Source: an uncultured Alphaproteobacteria bacterium (GTDB lineage: Bacteria; Pseudomonadota; Alphaproteobacteria; Rickettsiales; UBA1997). From it: 13,704 bases of DNA. Below, piece by piece: positions 6,837 to 13,704 of this stretch. The position numbers and the translations under genes were made by a program. Every line of letters begins with the position of its first letter. The stretch's first letter is position 1. The notes beneath the pieces are model-generated. The model did no database searches. It worked only from the letters and a program-made list of their open reading frames with translations, and was not told the DNA's origin. Where the stretch lies: assembly GCA_903837365.1 (NCBI GenBank), contig CAILUF010000028.1:1-13704 (forward strand), read 5' to 3'.

Positions 6837-7318
6837 GTAATTTTTTTATTTTATTTGATTTGGAAGAAAAATTTGCTATTGATAGCATTTTTTTAGAAAG
6901 AAAATATTTGGAGTTGCAAAGCAAATTTCATCCTGATAAATCCGATCACAATAATGCCAATAAGTCAATAGAAATCAATGAAGCATTTCGAGTTTTAAGT
7001 GATGATTTTTCTCGCGCTTGTTATCTTTTGCAACTTCATGATGTTGATTTGATAAATGATGACAAGGCGATCAAACCAGATAAATCAATGCTTTTAGAAA
7101 TTCTTGAACTGCGTGAACATATCGAAACAATCGAGAATAAAAATGTTATCGACAATCTTTCGCGTCATTTAAAACAAACCATTGAAGACCTAATCGCCGA
7201 TTTTGCAAGAGCTTACGAAGATAATCAAATTAAGCTTTCTGCAACTTTTCTACTCAAAGCAAAATATCTCAAAAAAGCCGTTGAAGATCTTAAAATTAAA
7301 AAACAAAAACTGCTCTAA
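6833..7318 (+). CDS. hscB: Fe-S biogenesis co-chaperone HscB (J-domain)
   Basis: This 161-residue protein has an N-terminal J domain (about 1-75) with the hallmark HPDK at 33-36, followed by EINEAFRVLSDDFSRACYLLQL as seen in HscB proteins. A helical C-terminal domain (about 85-161) contains LLEILELREHIE, the part that contacts IscU in the E. coli protein. HscB brings IscU to HscA and stimulates its ATPase. There is no N-terminal zinc-binding cysteine segment, as in most bacterial HscB. The ATG overlaps the iscA stop (ATGA), so translation is probably coupled. A GGAG lies rather far upstream, inside iscA. hscA begins 13 bp after the stop. Confidence 0.95.
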   Translation: MSNFFILFDLEEKFAIDSIFLERKYLELQSKFHPDKSDHNNANKSIEINEAFRVLSDDFSRACYLLQLHDVDLINDDKAIKPDKSMLLEILELREHIETIENKNVIDNLSRHLKQTIEDLIADFARAYEDNQIKLSATFLLKAKYLKKAVEDLKIKKQKLL

Positions 7319-7331
7319 ATTTTAAATTATT

Positions 7332-9185
7332 ATGGCTCTAATTCAAATTGATGAACCAATTTCCAAAAACTCAGAAAATGCCAATAATTTAATAATTGGC
7401 ATTGATCTTGGTACAACGAATTCCTTAGTTGGAGCTGTTATCGATGAACAAGTTAAATTATTTTGCGATGATAAAAATAACGATATCCATCCTTCAATTG
7501 TTGAGTTTGATAATTTCGGAAATCTTTTAGGAGTTGCCAATCAAATTAATTTTCAAAATAAAAATTCGCATTTTATCAGCTCAATTAAAAGATTGATGGG
7601 CAAGAGTTTCAGCGATATAGCCAATCTTAATTATTTGGAAAAAAAATATCTACCAAATCACGCGCAAAACTCTAATAATCCAGAAAATTCCTCAGGAAAT
7701 ATTCAAAATAATATCGCAGAAAATATCCCCAAAAATATCGCAGAAAATATTATTTTAAAAATTGGTGAAAAAAATATCAGCTCGATAGAAATTTGCGCCG
7801 AAATTTTAAAATATTTAAAAAAAATTGCCGAAGATAATCTTTTGCAACCAGTATCTAAAGTAGTAATCACAGTTCCTGCATATTTTGATGAAGGTGCAAA
7901 AAACGCAACCAAACAATCAGCATTTCTTGCTGGACTTGAAGTAATTCGCTTAGTAAATGAACCAACCGCTTCAGCATTAGCTTATGGCTTGGATAATAAC
8001 AGCCAAGGCCTTTACCTGGTTTATGATTTAGGTGGAGGAACATTTGATGTCTCGATTTTAAAAATTACTAATGGAGTTTTTAAAGTCCTAGGAGTTGCTG
8101 GAAATAATAATTTAGGTGGCGATGATTTTGATTTATTGCTAAAAGAATATGGCTTCAAAAATCCGCGTCAAGCCAAGGAAAATCTTAGTTTCAATGATGA
8201 TTATAGCGAAGGAAATATAAAAATTTCTCGATGTCAATTTGTTAATTTAATTGATGATAAAATAACTAAAACCGTTAGAATATGTGAGAATTTAGTAGAT
8301 GATTTAGATTTAGACATAAATCAATTAAATGGCATAATTCTTGTTGGTGGATCAAGTAGAATACCACTTATCAAAGAAAAATTAATTGAAAAATTTGGCG
8401 AAAAAATTTTAACAAATATCGATCCAGATCGTGTCGTTGCAATTGGCGCATGTCATCAAGCTCATAATCTTTCTGGAGCAAAAAAAAATTTATTACTCGA
8501 TGTCAATCCCCTTTCATTGGGTATTGAAATGATGGGAGGAATTGTCGATAAAATAATTTATCGCAACTCAACAATTCCGATTACCAAAACTAAGGAATTT
8601 ACAACTTACGCGGATAATCAAACTGCAATGAAATTGCACATTGTTCAAGGTGAAAATGAATTTGCAAAAGATTGTCGATCGCTCGCCGAATTTGAAATCA
8701 AAAATATTCCACCAATGATTGCTGGACTTGCTCGTGTTGCAGTAACTTTTAGCCTAGATGCCGATGGTCTTCTCACCGTTAGTGGTGAAGAAAAATTTAC
8801 TAAATCTCGCGCAAAAATTGTTGTTAAACCAAGCTTTTCATTAAGCGATGAACAAATTAAAAACATGCTCATAAATTCTCTAAAAAATTCACAAAGCGAT
8901 ATCAAGAGTCGTTTACTAGCCCAAGAAATTGTAGATGCCAATCATGATTTACAAATCATTAAAAAAGATTTAAAAAATAAAGATTTAAAAATATCGCCAA
9001 ATTTACGTCGTCAAATCAATTCAAAAATATCAAAACTTGAAAATTTAATTAGCGAAAATAATAACATAAAAGAGCTTCAGAAAGCTAAGGAAGAGCTGAT
9101 TTCAGCGGTTGAACCAATGATTCTTGAAAAAGTAAATCGTCGTTTAAGCAATCAAGTGATTGGTAAAAAAATCGATAATTTTTAA
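7332..9185 (+). CDS. hscA: Fe-S biogenesis Hsp70 chaperone HscA
   Basis: This 617-residue Hsp70 has IIGIDLGTTNS (21-31), VITVPAYFDEGAKNATKQSA, LVNEPTASALAYGL, the phosphate loop VYDLGGGTFDVSIL, GGDDFD, VGGSSRIPL, the linker LLLDV (about 387-391), a substrate-binding domain starting NPLSLGIEMMGG, and a helical lid. The start MALIQIDEP matches the HscA-specific N-terminus rather than DnaK. It binds the LPPVK motif of IscU and drives cluster release. The length equals E. coli HscA only because two changes cancel. An Asn-rich insertion (about residues 110-145) includes an 8-residue repeat, and about 22 residues are missing between GGDDFD and VGGSSR. It is the last gene of the operon. No ferredoxin gene follows. 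Confidence 0.96.
   Translation: MALIQIDEPISKNSENANNLIIGIDLGTTNSLVGAVIDEQVKLFCDDKNNDIHPSIVEFDNFGNLLGVANQINFQNKNSHFISSIKRLMGKSFSDIANLNYLEKKYLPNHAQNSNNPENSSGNIQNNIAENIPKNIAENIILKIGEKNISSIEICAEILKYLKKIAEDNLLQPVSKVVITVPAYFDEGAKNATKQSAFLAGLEVIRLVNEPTASALAYGLDNNSQGLYLVYDLGGGTFDVSILKITNGVFKVLGVAGNNNLGGDDFDLLLKEYGFKNPRQAKENLSFNDDYSEGNIKISRCQFVNLIDDKITKTVRICENLVDDLDLDINQLNGIILVGGSSRIPLIKEKLIEKFGEKILTNIDPDRVVAIGACHQAHNLSGAKKNLLLDVNPLSLGIEMMGGIVDKIIYRNSTIPITKTKEFTTYADNQTAMKLHIVQGENEFAKDCRSLAEFEIKNIPPMIAGLARVAVTFSLDADGLLTVSGEEKFTKSRAKIVVKPSFSLSDEQIKNMLINSLKNSQSDIKSRLLAQEIVDANHDLQIIKKDLKNKDLKISPNLRRQINSKISKLENLISENNNIKELQKAKEELISAVEPMILEKVNRRLSNQVIGKKIDNF
7707..7754 (+). repeat. 24-bp tandem repeat (two units) within hscA
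   Basis: Two adjacent 24-bp units (7707-7730 and 7731-7754) share an identical 17-bp core, AATATCGCAGAAAATAT, and are in frame. They encode NNIAENIP and KNIAENII (residues 126-141). They sit in an Asn-rich stretch absent from E. coli HscA, pointing to expansion by slippage or local duplication in a tolerant surface loop. Confidence 0.8.
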
Positions 9186-9294
9186 CTTCAAAATTTCTAG
9201 CCGAAATTTCTAATCACAAAATTTTTGATAGCAAATTTTATGCCAAGAAATTTTTTAAGCGAGGATTATACCCTAAAATTTTATCTCAAAATTT
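9186..9294. other. Convergent intergenic gap between hscA and uvrD
   Basis: This 109-bp AT-rich gap separates the hscA stop from the uvrD stop. AAATTTC (9191-9197) and GAAATTT (9203-9209) form a 7-bp inverted repeat. The nonamer AAATTTCTA occurs three times in the same orientation (9191-9199, 9204-9212, and 9289-9297 running into the uvrD stop). No GC-rich stem with a T-run is present, so I cannot call an intrinsic terminator. There is no room for a ferredoxin gene. Confidence 0.6.
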
Positions 9295-11643
9295 CTAACC
9301 AGTTTCCTTAACAAAATCTTGCATAACGATTTTTGTTCCAGCTTTTTCAAAGGCAATTTCGAGTTTTTTTCCATCAACACTGAGCACTTTTCCATAACCA
9401 AATTTTTGATGAAAAACTCTTTTATTAAGCATTGAATCATCATGATTTGAGTGAGAATTGACAAGTGGTTGTGAAGAATTAAAAACTGGTTTTTTAGAAT
9501 AATTTGTTGAGGATTTCATCGAAGATGAAGAAAAATTATTTTGAAAATTATTTGTTTTGAAATTGTTTTTTACTGGATATTTTTTATTTGCATAACTCTG
9601 ATCTTCAAAATCATCATTGAAAAAATCATGATTATTTTTTTGCCACTGATTATTGGCAAAATTTACTTCTTCAAATTCAATTTCACTTTCAGGTAATTCC
9701 TTGATAAACCTTGATGGCATTGAGTTAACAACATCGCCAAAAATATAACGACTTTTTGCAAATGACATAATCAAATGTTTTTTAGCGCGAGTAATTGCAA
9801 CATACATCAGTCTGCGCTCCTCTTCAACGCCATTCCTTTCATCAATTGATTTATTGCTAGGAAAAATTCCATCTTCAAGCCCAGGTAAAAAAACCATATC
9901 AAACTCTAAACCCTTAGATCCATGAACAGTCATCACGGTTACTGCTTCTTGGATATTTTTATCATCACGAGCTTCAACTAAAGAAACATATTCCAAAAAT
10001 TCTGTAATGTTTGAAAAATCATTAAGGCTATTTATAAATTCTTCAATATTAGCAATTCGACCTTGTGCTTCTTGAGTATTTTCACTTTCCCACATATGCA
10101 AATAACCAACTTCTTGCAATAATTTTTTGGTCAAATTTCCCAAACTTTCATTAGCTAAATTATCACCGGTAATTTGTTGATTATATTTTTCAAAAATTGC
10201 TATTAATTGCGTTAATGATTCACGTGATTTACCCTTTAAATCATTATTGGCAATTGAATTTTTAATAACCTCAATAAGAGGAATTTTATTTTCCTTGCCA
10301 TATTTGTAAAAGTTCGCCACAGCGCTATCGCCAACACCTCTCTTAGGAACATTAATTATTCGCGACATCGCCAAATCGTCATTAAAATTTGCACAAACTC
10401 TTAAGTAAGCAATTGAATCACGAACTTCAGCTCTTTCATAAAACTTCATTCCACCAATGATTCTGTAGGGCAAATTATTTTGAATGAATGCCTCTTCAAA
10501 AGCTCGCGTTTGATGACCAGCGCGAACCAATACCGCTATTTCATTAGCTTTAATTTTCTTGTTAGCAATTGCATCTTTGATTTTATTTGAGGTAATTAAT
10601 GCTTCAAGGCGATCATCATTGTAAGCAAAAACCTGAATTTTTTCACCCTTCCCTAAATCAGTCCATAAAGTTTTACCGTGACGTTCTTTGTTATTGGCGA
10701 TTACCGCATCAGCGCTATTTAGGATCCGCGAAGTTGAGCGATAATTTTGTTCCAAACGAATAACTTTAGCATCAGCAAAATCTTTTTCGAAACGCAAAAT
10801 ATTGGCGATATTGGCACCTCGCCAGCTGTAGATTGATTGATCATCATCACCAACGCAACAAATATTGCAATTTAAAGCTGACAAGCGAAGTAACCATTGA
10901 TATTGAGCATTATTGGTATCTTGATATTCATCAATTAAAACATAACGAAATTTGTTTTGATAGTAAGATAAAACTTCTGAATCACGATTAAAAATTTCTA
11001 AATTAAGAGCAATTAAATCACCGAAATCTGCTGAATTCATTGAACGCAAACGCGATTGATAAATTTCAAAAACATCTTTTAATTTTGGCAATCCTAAATC
11101 ATCATTAAGTGCAGGAGTTTTTAAAGAATCTTTTAAACGCGAAATTTTATTGAGATAAACTTTAGGAGCGAATTGTTTGGTATCAATGTTAAAATCATTA
11201 AGAATTTGCTTCAGCAAACGGCTTTGATCATCATCATCAATAATCGTGAAATCGCTACGCAATCCTACCAATTCAGGATGACGACGCAAAATTTTTGCAC
11301 AAATTGCGTGGAAAGTTCCAACCCAAATATTGTTAACTTGATCGCCGATAATTTCGCCAATTCTTTTTTTCATTTCACCAGCTGCTTTATTGGTAAAAGT
11401 TACTGCTAAAATTTGACTCGGATAAGCAAGATTTGAATTGATAATATTGATGATTCTGGTAGTTAAAACTTTGGTTTTACCAGTTCCTGCTCCAGCTAGA
11501 ACCAGTAATGGTCCTTCGGTAGTATTTACCGCTTCAAGCTGTTGATCATTTAGTGATTTTAGTAATTGCTCAAATGCTACTAAATTGAGCTGATTATCGT
11601 GATTATTATCGTGAGAAAATTGCTGAGAATTTTGCGCTAACAT
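9295..11643 (-). CDS. uvrD: UvrD/PcrA-type superfamily 1 DNA helicase
   Basis: This 782-residue SF1A helicase has LNDQQLEAV (Q motif, about 31-39), Walker A GAGTGKT (51-57), TFTNKAAGEMKKRI (82-95), Walker B LIDEYQD (236-242), VGDDDQSIYSWRGA (264-277), LEQNYRST (297-304), VHGSKGLEFD (573-582) and YVAITRAKK (614-622). It unwinds DNA 3'-5' in nucleotide excision and mismatch repair. After an Asn/Ser-rich, low-complexity linker (about 651-740) the C-terminal 40 residues (VFHQKFGYGKVLSVDGKKLE...) form the Tudor-like module that binds RNA polymerase in UvrD/PcrA. The start has no Shine-Dalgarno. It lies 62 bp downstream of the carbonic-anhydrase-like gene on the same strand. PcrA is an equally valid name, and Rep is unlikely given the C-terminal module. 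Confidence 0.95.
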   Translation of the reverse strand: MLAQNSQQFSHDNNHDNQLNLVAFEQLLKSLNDQQLEAVNTTEGPLLVLAGAGTGKTKVLTTRIINIINSNLAYPSQILAVTFTNKAAGEMKKRIGEIIGDQVNNIWVGTFHAICAKILRRHPELVGLRSDFTIIDDDDQSRLLKQILNDFNIDTKQFAPKVYLNKISRLKDSLKTPALNDDLGLPKLKDVFEIYQSRLRSMNSADFGDLIALNLEIFNRDSEVLSYYQNKFRYVLIDEYQDTNNAQYQWLLRLSALNCNICCVGDDDQSIYSWRGANIANILRFEKDFADAKVIRLEQNYRSTSRILNSADAVIANNKERHGKTLWTDLGKGEKIQVFAYNDDRLEALITSNKIKDAIANKKIKANEIAVLVRAGHQTRAFEEAFIQNNLPYRIIGGMKFYERAEVRDSIAYLRVCANFNDDLAMSRIINVPKRGVGDSAVANFYKYGKENKIPLIEVIKNSIANNDLKGKSRESLTQLIAIFEKYNQQITGDNLANESLGNLTKKLLQEVGYLHMWESENTQEAQGRIANIEEFINSLNDFSNITEFLEYVSLVEARDDKNIQEAVTVMTVHGSKGLEFDMVFLPGLEDGIFPSNKSIDERNGVEEERRLMYVAITRAKKHLIMSFAKSRYIFGDVVNSMPSRFIKELPESEIEFEEVNFANNQWQKNNHDFFNDDFEDQSYANKKYPVKNNFKTNNFQNNFSSSSMKSSTNYSKKPVFNSSQPLVNSHSNHDDSMLNKRVFHQKFGYGKVLSVDGKKLEIAFEKAGTKIVMQDFVKETG

Positions 11644-11705
11644 AAAAATAAAATAAAATTAAAATCTAATTTTTAAGTAAATAAAAAATTCTCTCAAGTT
11701 AAATT

Positions 11706-12419
11706 TTAAAATTTTTCAGGATTAAATTTTTGCACTTCTCGTGCATTAGTTTTTGCAAAAATTGCATTTTTTATAATTGCATTCATTTGCTCTTTAGAAA
11801 TATGAATCGGGTTTTTAAAAATATACCATTTAACACCTTCGGTGCATGGAGGAGTAGTTAAAGATCCTTCGTAAAAAAATACTAAATCATCTTTTTTAAT
11901 AATTTTTTCAAGATCAATTTTTCCTTCTTTTTGTTTTTTATTTTGAAAAAAATTAACAATTTCTTCAAAATTTTTATGATGATTACCAACTTCTAAAAAA
12001 ATTGACATCATCAACCATTGCTCATCTTCACTTTTAAAAGCAATTTGCATTTCTAAAGAATGCGCTTGGCTTTTAACAAGATGTTCGCTGGGATGATGAA
12101 ATTCAAAATAACGTAAAAAATATTTTTTCTTAACGCGCTGTAAAAAACTTTGATCAAAGAAAACTGTTTTTAAAACATAATCCTTGCGCTCTTTTTCAAC
12201 ATTATTTTGCTGATGATTTTTTTGAAAATTAAAAGATAAATCACTTACTGAAAAATCAGCAATAACATCAATTGGCGATTGGTTTGAGCCAATTTTACAG
12301 AATTTATATTTCTCATCAATATCACCCCAATTTTTATTCGAATTTTTCAAGTCATATTGCCAATTTGGTGAACAACTAACAATAATTAACAGAATTAATA
12401 TTTTTAAATAATTTTTCAT
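11706..12419 (-). CDS. Alpha-carbonic-anhydrase-like lipoprotein lacking two zinc-binding histidines
   Basis: This 237-residue protein starts with a lipoprotein signal (MKNYLKILILLIIVSC, lipobox IVSC, lipidated Cys16). Ser at +2 suggests the outer membrane. The rest follows bacterial alpha-carbonic anhydrases: NW-DIDEKYKFCKIGSNQSPIDV, PSEH (110-113), GSLTTPPCTEGVKW, and Cys41/Cys192 where the family has its disulfide. Thr188 and Glu184 fit the Thr199/Glu-type gatekeeping region. The zinc site is changed. The usual FHFHxPSEH reads FEFHHPSEH, giving Glu106 for the first His while His108 remains. The usual MEAHxVH reads LEMQIAF, giving Gln125 for the third His. The NNGH proton-shuttle segment is not recognisable either. 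CO2 hydration is therefore unlikely; a binding or structural role is inferred. It lies 18 bp after trmFO, so they are probably co-transcribed. Confidence 0.85.
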   Translation of the reverse strand: MKNYLKILILLIIVSCSPNWQYDLKNSNKNWGDIDEKYKFCKIGSNQSPIDVIADFSVSDLSFNFQKNHQQNNVEKERKDYVLKTVFFDQSFLQRVKKKYFLRYFEFHHPSEHLVKSQAHSLEMQIAFKSEDEQWLMMSIFLEVGNHHKNFEEIVNFFQNKKQKEGKIDLEKIIKKDDLVFFYEGSLTTPPCTEGVKWYIFKNPIHISKEQMNAIIKNAIFAKTNAREVQKFNPEKF

Positions 12420-12437
12420 AATTAAAACTATTTTTAG

Positions 12438-13704
12438 TTAAGATTTATTTGATTTTAATATTTTATTTTGCCAAAGTTCAATATGCTCCAAAGCTCGATT
12501 TTTGTAAGCTTCTTTGCGTTGATCTTTAGTGACATTTTGCGCTAGAGGCAAAAACAATCCAAAATTAACATTCATCGGTTGAAAGGCAATTGTTGAATCA
12601 GCATTGTCACAATTTCGCGAATATGTTATGTAATTAAGCAATGACCCGATTGCGCTAGATTGCGGAGGTAAAAAATCTTCATCCAATTCTTGCTGAGTAA
12701 AAATTTCTTGTGCACAAAAAATTCCCGCAAGCAAGCCCATACTAGCCGATTCAACATAACCTTCAACTCCAGTAATTTGTCCTGCAAATCGCAGATTGGG
12801 AAATTTTTTTAAGCGCATAAATCCATCAAGCAATTGCGGTGAATTTATAAAGGTATTGCGATGAATTCCTCCAAACCTTGCAAATTCAGCATTTTGAAGC
12901 CCAGGAATTTTACGAAAAATTCTTTGCTGTTCGCCATATTTCATTTTAGTTTGAAAACCAACCATGTTGTAAAGAGTTCCAAGCGCATTATCTTGGCGAA
13001 GCTGAACAATCGCATAAGCTTTTTCTTTGCGATCTTTTAATTTAGTTTCCGCTGGAGATTTAGGAAAATGCGGATTGGTTAAACCAACCGGTTTTAGTGG
13101 ACCAAATCGTAAAACATCTTCTCCTCTCTTAGCCATTTCTTCAATTGGTAAACAGCCATCGAAATATGGAGTATTTTTTTCCCAATCTTTAAATTCGCTT
13201 TTTTCGCAATTATTAACATCTTCAACAAATTGCAAATATTCTTCTTTATTTAATGGGCAATTAATGTAATCGCTACCCTCGCCCTTATCATATCGCGATT
13301 GCATCCACGCAATTGAAAAATCAATTGAATCTTTAAAAATAATTGGCGCGATTGCATCAAAGAATGCCAAATGTTCTTTGGAAGTTAATCTTAAAATTTC
13401 TTGACTGAGTAGATCGGAAGTTAATGGACCACTAGCGATAATCCATTTTTCATTTGAAGAAATTGGTAAACTAGTAATTTCTTGGCGAGTAATTTTTACT
13501 TTTTTGGTAGCTAATAATTTTTCTTCAATAAATTGTGAAAAACCTTGGCGATCGACTGCCAAAGCACTTCCAGCCGGGACACGATTTTGCAATCCACTAG
13601 CAATAATCAACGAATCTAATTTTTGCATTTCGGCATGAAGCAAGCCAATTGCGGTACTTGGATCATTGCTACGAAGTGAATTAGAGCAAACCAATTCCGC
13701 CAGG
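12438..13704 (-). CDS. trmFO: Methylenetetrahydrofolate--tRNA-(uracil-5-)-methyltransferase TrmFO, 5' end outside window
   Basis: The visible 422 codons match TrmFO (formerly Gid) from the segment [13 protein letters not shown] onward. The enzyme makes m5U54 in the tRNA T-loop using methylenetetrahydrofolate and FAD. Both family catalytic cysteines are present: the one in VCSNS (codon 13686-13688) and the one in [10 protein letters not shown] (codon 13152-13154). Other family blocks are [41 protein letters not shown], and the FAD-contacting [16 protein letters not shown] near the C-terminus. About 45-50 N-terminal residues with the GxGxxG nucleotide-binding motif should lie beyond 13704. The frame is open to the window edge, so the TTG at 13692-13694 (Leu of AELVC) is internal, not a start. 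The carbonic-anhydrase-like gene follows 18 bp after the stop. Confidence 0.96.
   Translation of the reverse strand, partial: LAELVCSNSLRSNDPSTAIGLLHAEMQKLDSLIIASGLQNRVPAGSALAVDRQGFSQFIEEKLLATKKVKITRQEITSLPISSNEKWIIASGPLTSDLLSQEILRLTSKEHLAFFDAIAPIIFKDSIDFSIAWMQSRYDKGEGSDYINCPLNKEEYLQFVEDVNNCEKSEFKDWEKNTPYFDGCLPIEEMAKRGEDVLRFGPLKPVGLTNPHFPKSPAETKLKDRKEKAYAIVQLRQDNALGTLYNMVGFQTKMKYGEQQRIFRKIPGLQNAEFARFGGIHRNTFINSPQLLDGFMRLKKFPNLRFAGQITGVEGYVESASMGLLAGIFCAQEIFTQQELDEDFLPPQSSAIGSLLNYITYSRNCDNADSTIAFQPMNVNFGLFLPLAQNVTKDQRKEAYKNRALEHIELWQNKILKSNKS

Noticed and set aside
11669..11697. Possible uvrD promoter on the minus strand (TTGAGA, 17 bp, AAAAAT)
   Set aside because: The -10 is poor and the gap is almost pure A/T, so chance matches are likely. 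Read-through from trmFO and the carbonic-anhydrase-like gene is equally possible.
11706..12419. Annotation as an active carbonic anhydrase
   Set aside because: Overall similarity would prompt this label, but two of three zinc ligands and the proton-shuttle motif are missing by motif alignment, so activity should not be assumed.
12427..12440. Small inverted repeat AACTA/TAGTT between trmFO and the carbonic-anhydrase-like gene, resembling the first rpsA repeat
   Set aside because: Only 5-bp arms in AT-rich sequence overlapping the trmFO stop. The resemblance to 2699-2727 is not strong enough to call a shared element.
13692..13694. TTG as a start codon for trmFO
   Set aside because: The frame stays open to the window edge and the codons before it encode the conserved LAE of LAELVCSNS, so this is an internal leucine in a gene cut by the window.

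Overview
The window is AT-rich (roughly 30% G+C by eye) and tightly packed, with a gene set typical of Rickettsiales or a related intracellular alphaproteobacterium. The main evidence is an isc operon with two cysteine desulfurases in tandem between iscR and iscU. To my knowledge this layout is characteristic of Rickettsia and its relatives. A folate-dependent TrmFO, an rpsA-sppA pair and overlapping start/stop codons fit the same picture. I cannot name a genus.

Left, minus strand (1-2646): ribosomal protein S1 (rpsA) is followed 9 bp later by an S49 signal peptide peptidase of the SppA type, which runs off the left edge. rpsA is divergent from the isc operon. The roughly 600-bp gap between them (2647-3242) is the only long non-coding stretch. 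It holds three successive perfect AT-rich inverted repeats on the rpsA side. On the isc side it holds a candidate promoter overlapped by a sequence resembling the E. coli type-1 IscR operator, a small palindrome, and a 19-codon leader ORF whose stop codon overlaps the iscR start.

Centre, plus strand (3243-9185): iscR, a NifS-like cysteine desulfurase, iscS, iscU, iscA, hscB and hscA, with overlaps of 1-4 nt or gaps of 13-31 nt, so almost certainly one transcript. The desulfurases mobilise sulfur from cysteine, IscU is the scaffold, IscA an A-type carrier, HscB/HscA the dedicated chaperone pair that recognises the LPPVK motif of IscU, and IscR the likely Fe-S-sensing regulator. No ferredoxin gene follows hscA. 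HscA carries an Asn-rich insertion and a shortened stretch in its nucleotide-binding domain.

Right, minus strand (9295-13704): trmFO (5' end outside the window), an alpha-carbonic-anhydrase-like lipoprotein, and a UvrD/PcrA-type helicase, all co-oriented and convergent with the isc operon. The carbonic-anhydrase-like protein is the most unusual item. It keeps the fold signatures, but by motif alignment two of its three zinc-binding histidines are replaced (Glu and Gln), so it looks like a catalytically inactive, probably outer-membrane-anchored relative.

I saw no tRNA, rRNA, insertion sequence, CRISPR array or GC-rich intrinsic terminator. I did not find a wholly new multi-gene system. The best leads are the zinc-ligand-deficient lipoprotein and the regulatory architecture between rpsA and iscR.
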